Source of the DNA: Chaunax sp. Z400
Taxonomy: Eukaryota > Chordata > Actinopteri > Lophiiformes > Chaunacidae
Assembly: GCA_037577475.1 (NCBI GenBank)
Contig: CM075186.1
Location: 29,012,334-29,076,333, forward strand
Direction: 5' to 3'
DNA: 64,000 nt
Shown here: positions 60,626-64,000 of the stretch, piece by piece
Layout: the number at the start of each line of letters is the position of its first letter
How positions within the stretch are numbered: position 1 is the stretch's first letter
Translations under genes and position numbers: made by a program
Notes under the pieces: generated by a model
What the model was told of the DNA's origin: nothing
Databases searched by the model: none
Seen by the model: only the letters and a program-made list of their open reading frames with translations

Positions 60626-62012
60626 TTCAAGGTATGTTGGACTCAAACATCATTGTGCCTAGTTCCAGCCCTTGGGCATCGCCAATCGTGTTAGTCCGCA
60701 AGAAGGATGGGACACTTTAAATGCTGTGACCCATAAAGATGCTTATCCTCTTCCAAGAATAGAAGAATCATTGGCATGTCTGGGCAGTGCGAAGTACTTT
60801 TCTACCCTGGATCTAGCAAGTGGATACTGGCAGGTGGGCGTTTCCCCTGCTGATAGAGAGAAAACAGCTTTCACCACACCTATGGGCTTATTTGAATTCA
60901 GTAGAATGCCCTTTGGCTTGTCCAATGCACCAGCTACATTTCAAAGATTGATGCATGCATGTCTGGGTGAACAAAATCTACAATCTTTGCTAGTTTATCT
61001 TGATGATGTGATAATATACTCTCCTGATTTTGACACTCATTTGGCCCATTTGGACTCAGTGTTTGCAAAGTTGTCCAAGCATGGCCTTAAGCTAAAGCCC
61101 AACAAGTGTTGCCTTTTAAAGCAGGAAGTGCAGTACTTGGGACATCGGGTTTTAGCAAGAGGAATTGCCCCAGATCCTGACAAGATAAAGTGTATCAAGG
61201 ACTGGCCTACCCCCACAACTACCAAACAGCTGCAGTCCTTTCTGGGTTTGGCGGGCTATTACCGCAGATTTGTGAAAGGCTTCGCCAAAATTGCAAGCCT
61301 GTTAAATCAAATGTTGGCGGGAGCAGCCCAGAATCCAAGGAGTAAGGATAATCTGTTTCCCACTAAATGGAACTCAGCCTGTGATGATGTCTTCAATGCA
61401 CTAAAAATGACTCTGACCTCTGCACCTATATTGGCTTTTGCTGATTTTAACCTTCCTTTTATTCTGTACACAGATACCAGTAGCCGAGGTTTAGGAGCTG
61501 TGCTTGCCCAAGTTCAGGACGGGAAGGAGAGGGTAATCGCTTTCACCAGCAGGAGCTTGAGCCCTACAGAGAAAAATGATAAAAATTATAGCTCCTTTAA
61601 GCTTGAATTTTTGGCTTTGACATGGGCAGTCACAAAAAAATTTGCTGAGTATTTACATTGTGCTCCTTTTCTTGTATATACAGATAATGATCCCCTAGTG
61701 CACTTGAACTCAGCTAAATTGGGGAGCCTAGAGCAGAGATGGGCAGCACGTCTGGCAAGTTTTCAATTTGAGATAAAGTATAAGCCAGGACGTCTAAACC
61801 AGAGTGCAGATGCATTATCTCGATTTCCACCAGATGCAGCAACCTCGGATCCAGACGAAGGAAGAGAAGGGGTTGAGATCCCATCATTCATTCATGTCAG
61901 CACGTACATCGCCAGAGCAATGTGCATGGGAACAGGAAAAGTCAACCAGGAAAACTTGCAAAAGGCAACAGTTGGGGCTCCATTGTTCCCTGAACGCACA
62001 CCAACTCAGTGA
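60626..62012 (+). pseudogene. pol: Ty3/Gypsy reverse transcriptase and RNase H
   Basis: RT begins in one frame at about 60622-60717 (Pro-Ser-Ser-Ser-Pro-Trp-Ala...Lys-Lys-Asp-Gly). A deletion at about 60718 removes the usual following segment and shifts frame; the remainder is one open frame to 62012. RT motifs: Asp-Leu-Ala-Ser-Gly-Tyr (motif A, about 60811) and catalytic Tyr-Leu-Asp-Asp at 60996-61007. RNase H follows with Tyr-Thr-Asp-Thr-Ser (about 61470), Glu in Leu-Glu-Phe-Leu-Ala (about 61608) and Tyr-Thr-Asp-Asn (about 61680), then the Asp-Ala-Leu-Ser-Arg motif (about 61809) that usually ends Gypsy RNase H. About 440 intact codons. The enzyme copies element RNA into DNA; this copy lacks part of the fingers and is inactive. 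Confidence 0.95.
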
Positions 62013-62090
62013 TCTATCTGCAGGAGGAAGACCCAGTCTTGAGGAGAGTGTCATGGCATTTGCAAAGGGGCTATTGTTTGCCTGAATATT
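62013..62090 (+). pseudogene. Gypsy integrase N-terminal stub
   Basis: After the stop at 62010-62012 a short stretch in another frame (about 61990-62085) has the Leu-Gln-Glu-Glu-Asp-Pro-Val-Leu-like segment that commonly links RNase H to the integrase zinc domain. Similarity then ends. Integrase core, polypurine tract and 3' LTR are absent, so the element is 3'-truncated here. Confidence 0.55.
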
Positions 62091-63119
62091 AGCTGGGCTC
62101 ATGAGTCCATAAGTAGCACAGTATGGGATACGTGCTGCTAAAACAGGACTGCACTTTTTTTAATACACTATAATCCATTTGAGGTAAGAAACTATACTGG
62201 CAAAGTGCTTCCTGTACAGTACAGACTTCATATGGCCTCTGAAGTAGATTCCTATATTACAAATGAAAAGAACACAGTATACAAACGTACACAATTCAAT
62301 TTCTATAACATCACATAGTGAACAGTGAGGTTTATGGTGAAAAGTGATTAACTTCTGAGCAGCAATATCAATACTGAGTGTTTCCCTGCAGGATGATTCA
62401 TGTGCAGACTGTAGAAAGATGCATGCAGTAGTAGTTTGGAGTGGTGGTGTATGAATGGACCTCTGTTTTGGTTTGTGTCAACTCATTATGAAATGTAATC
62501 AGCCCATACTGACAGTACGTGAACTTTAATCTGTTTTTGAAGCTGGTGTAGTCAGGTGACTGGTCTTAATCACACCTATAATACATGGAAACAAACAGTG
62601 CAGCAGAGCTCATGGTGCATGAGCTACAAAGAACACAAAATGTACAGTGCGATGAGCAGCTAAAACAACAGGAACGTTCTCATTCAAATATACAGTGACT
62701 GAGAGTCACATTCAATTGTCACAGTCCATGATCCCCACCAGTGAGGCCCGTTCCTTTGGCATCTGTGGTTTGAATGGTTGAGAAATGAGTTTGTTCCTAA
62801 ACAGTGAATGTCTGTGGGCTGTAACAGCAGAATGTCTTCATTCCTCTGAGAACCAACGCTCTGTGGTTCATCATGGCAGCCGTCTGTACATGAGGGAAGC
62901 TCGTCTGCTGCCCTGAAGAAGAGAGCTGCTGGCAGCTTGTGCTTCTCCAGTCCTCTGGCCCCTTTGACACCAAGATGGGGTAAAGTGTGGTGTGGGAGAA
63001 GGTATCGGTGTAAGGAGGACCTCTATCTATCACAGGAAGGTCTCTGCAGTGGAACCTCCTCCTGGTGGATCTGGGCTGAAGTCGACTCTGACACAGGCCA
63101 CCTTCTCTTGGCTGTTTTA
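62091..63119. other. No gene recognised
   Basis: About 1 kb without a supported gene. The minus strand of 62800-63120 is open for part of its length and adjoins the LINE fragment, but shows no motif I recognise. On the minus strand, 62700-62830 has the look of untranslated or repeat sequence. Confidence 0.45.
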
Positions 63120-63300
63120 CACACATGAAGCTGGGGGGCACAGGCTTTAAGCACCTTAGAGCTGACGCCATCAGGGCCTGAAGCCTTACCTGAGTGGAGT
63201 TTATTCAGCTGTCTTCTCACCTGGTCAGCAGTGAAGGACACTGAAAAGGTGTCAGTGCGGCTGTGAAGTGTAGGAAGAGGGGGGCCTATACAAGGGGACA
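63120..63300 (-). mobile_element. LINE RT N-terminal fragment
   Basis: On the minus strand, 63259 down to 63125 encodes a segment with Gly-Lys-Ala-Ser-Gly-Pro-Asp-Gly (63190-63167) followed by Val-Leu-Lys-Ala-Cys-Ala. This is the conserved start of RT in CR1/L2/Rex-type LINEs. It is truncated on both sides. Opposite in orientation to the LINE at 54.1 kb and from a different, non-overlapping part of RT, so the two are separate pieces. Confidence 0.75.
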
Positions 63301-63640
63301 TGGGGCAATACAGAGACCTTAAAGGTCTCCAGTTGTATCGTACTAATAATGAGAACTTAAATGAATTTCTGTCAATCAACCGAACTTTAATCCATTCAAA
63401 TTATTGTTACCTTTTATTACTACAGTCATGTGGTCACATTATTATTATCTTCATCATAACAGTGAAGTTGGTTAGTCAGGAATCAGCAATTATTTAGTGC
63501 TCTGGGAACATTTGTCATAACTTTCCCACATTAGACCCTAAAGAACTCATATATTAAAAGTATAATTGATAACAAGTAGATAATAATTGTTATTGGCAGG
63601 TTGTAAAACTTTACTAATGTCAGTTTGTTTCTGTCTGCAG
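63301..63640. other. No gene recognised
   Basis: AT-rich sequence with no supported gene; it ends in a good polypyrimidine tract and acceptor at 63639-63640. Confidence 0.45.
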
Positions 63641-63805
63641 ATATCAGGCTGGCTGGTTTACCTTCAACCTGGAGAATGAACCACAGCTTCCTGGAAACAG
63701 AGCAAATCAGGACGACGTGGAGGGAGAGCTGCAAAATCATGACATACAGGACATGGTAGCAGCCTCTCTTCCATCTCTGAGCAAACATTGTGTCTGCAGT
63801 ACCAG
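63641..63805 (+). other. Candidate internal exon (weak)
   Basis: TTTGTTTCTGTCTGCAG at 63624-63640 is a good 3' splice site. The frame starting at 63642 is open for about 70 codons, with a plausible mixed composition (for example Trp-Phe-Thr-Phe-Asn-Leu-Glu-Asn). Donors could be ATG|GTAGCA (GT at 63756) or CAG|GTCACA (GT at 63806); both are weak. No family recognised. It may belong to a host gene extending past the window, perhaps one starting at the promoter near 1 kb, but that link is speculation. Confidence 0.28.
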
Positions 63806-64000
63806 GTCACATATTTACAGGATTTATTCTAAAATGTTGCAATACCAATACTTCTAAACAAATATTGTTGTCTGGAAACAATCAGTAATGAAAACAATTG
63901 ACATGGCAGCTCTAGTAAGTTAAGGCAATGATGATGACACTACAGTGACATTTTAGCTTATGGAGGAACTTCATCATGGAGCAACATCATCTTTTTAAAT
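63806..64000. other. No gene recognised (3' edge)
   Basis: AT-rich sequence; nothing supported. Confidence 0.5.

Overview
The window looks like a repeat-dominated stretch of a teleost fish nuclear genome. The evidence is a class I (gamma/epsilon-like) endogenous retrovirus with a fish-type Env, a Ty3/Gypsy element, CR1/L2/Rex-type LINE fragments, a terminal-inverted-repeat MITE, and a large tandem array whose monomer carries a sequence I recognise as the tail of a dispersed teleost repeat. No intact host protein-coding gene is visible, and no prokaryotic features are present.

Layout. 1-895: no gene recognised. 896-1503: promoter-like stretch with four CCAAT boxes and a candidate non-coding first exon ending in a strong splice donor. 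1564-6309: AT-rich 44/50-bp minisatellite with a 1,317-bp higher-order period. 6310-45845: a 39.5-kb megasatellite of 49 monomers (608-1,032 bp). Each monomer has a ~414-bp conserved core and a C/T-rich segment built from CCTG-type tetranucleotides. The array contains nested higher-order repeats: a 5,163-bp hexamer present twice, and a 3,074-3,086-bp tetramer present three times plus a partial copy. 45846-~54090: a degraded ERV (5'-truncated gag, protease, RT, RNase H, integrase, a 2-kb non-coding spacer, env). 54084-54930: LINE 3' end. 55104-55522: MITE. 56064-56512: 37-39-bp minisatellite. 57895-~62085: Ty3/Gypsy element with 5' LTR, primer-binding site, gag, a classic -1 frameshift heptamer, protease and RT-RNase H, truncated in integrase. 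63125-63259 (minus strand): another LINE fragment. 63641-63805: weak candidate host exon.

How it fits together. The two ends carry the only host-like signals (promoter/exon at ~1.0-1.5 kb and a possible exon at 63.6 kb). The interior may be one very long repeat-filled intron or an intergenic heterochromatic block; the sequence alone does not decide. The most noteworthy object is the megasatellite. It is a long, actively homogenised array of CCTG/CAGG-rich units in which successive unequal crossovers can be read from chimeric cores. The long reading frames across it on both strands follow from stop-free tetranucleotide repeats, mostly open from TTG or GTG codons, and are not genes. I found no new enzymatic or defence system.
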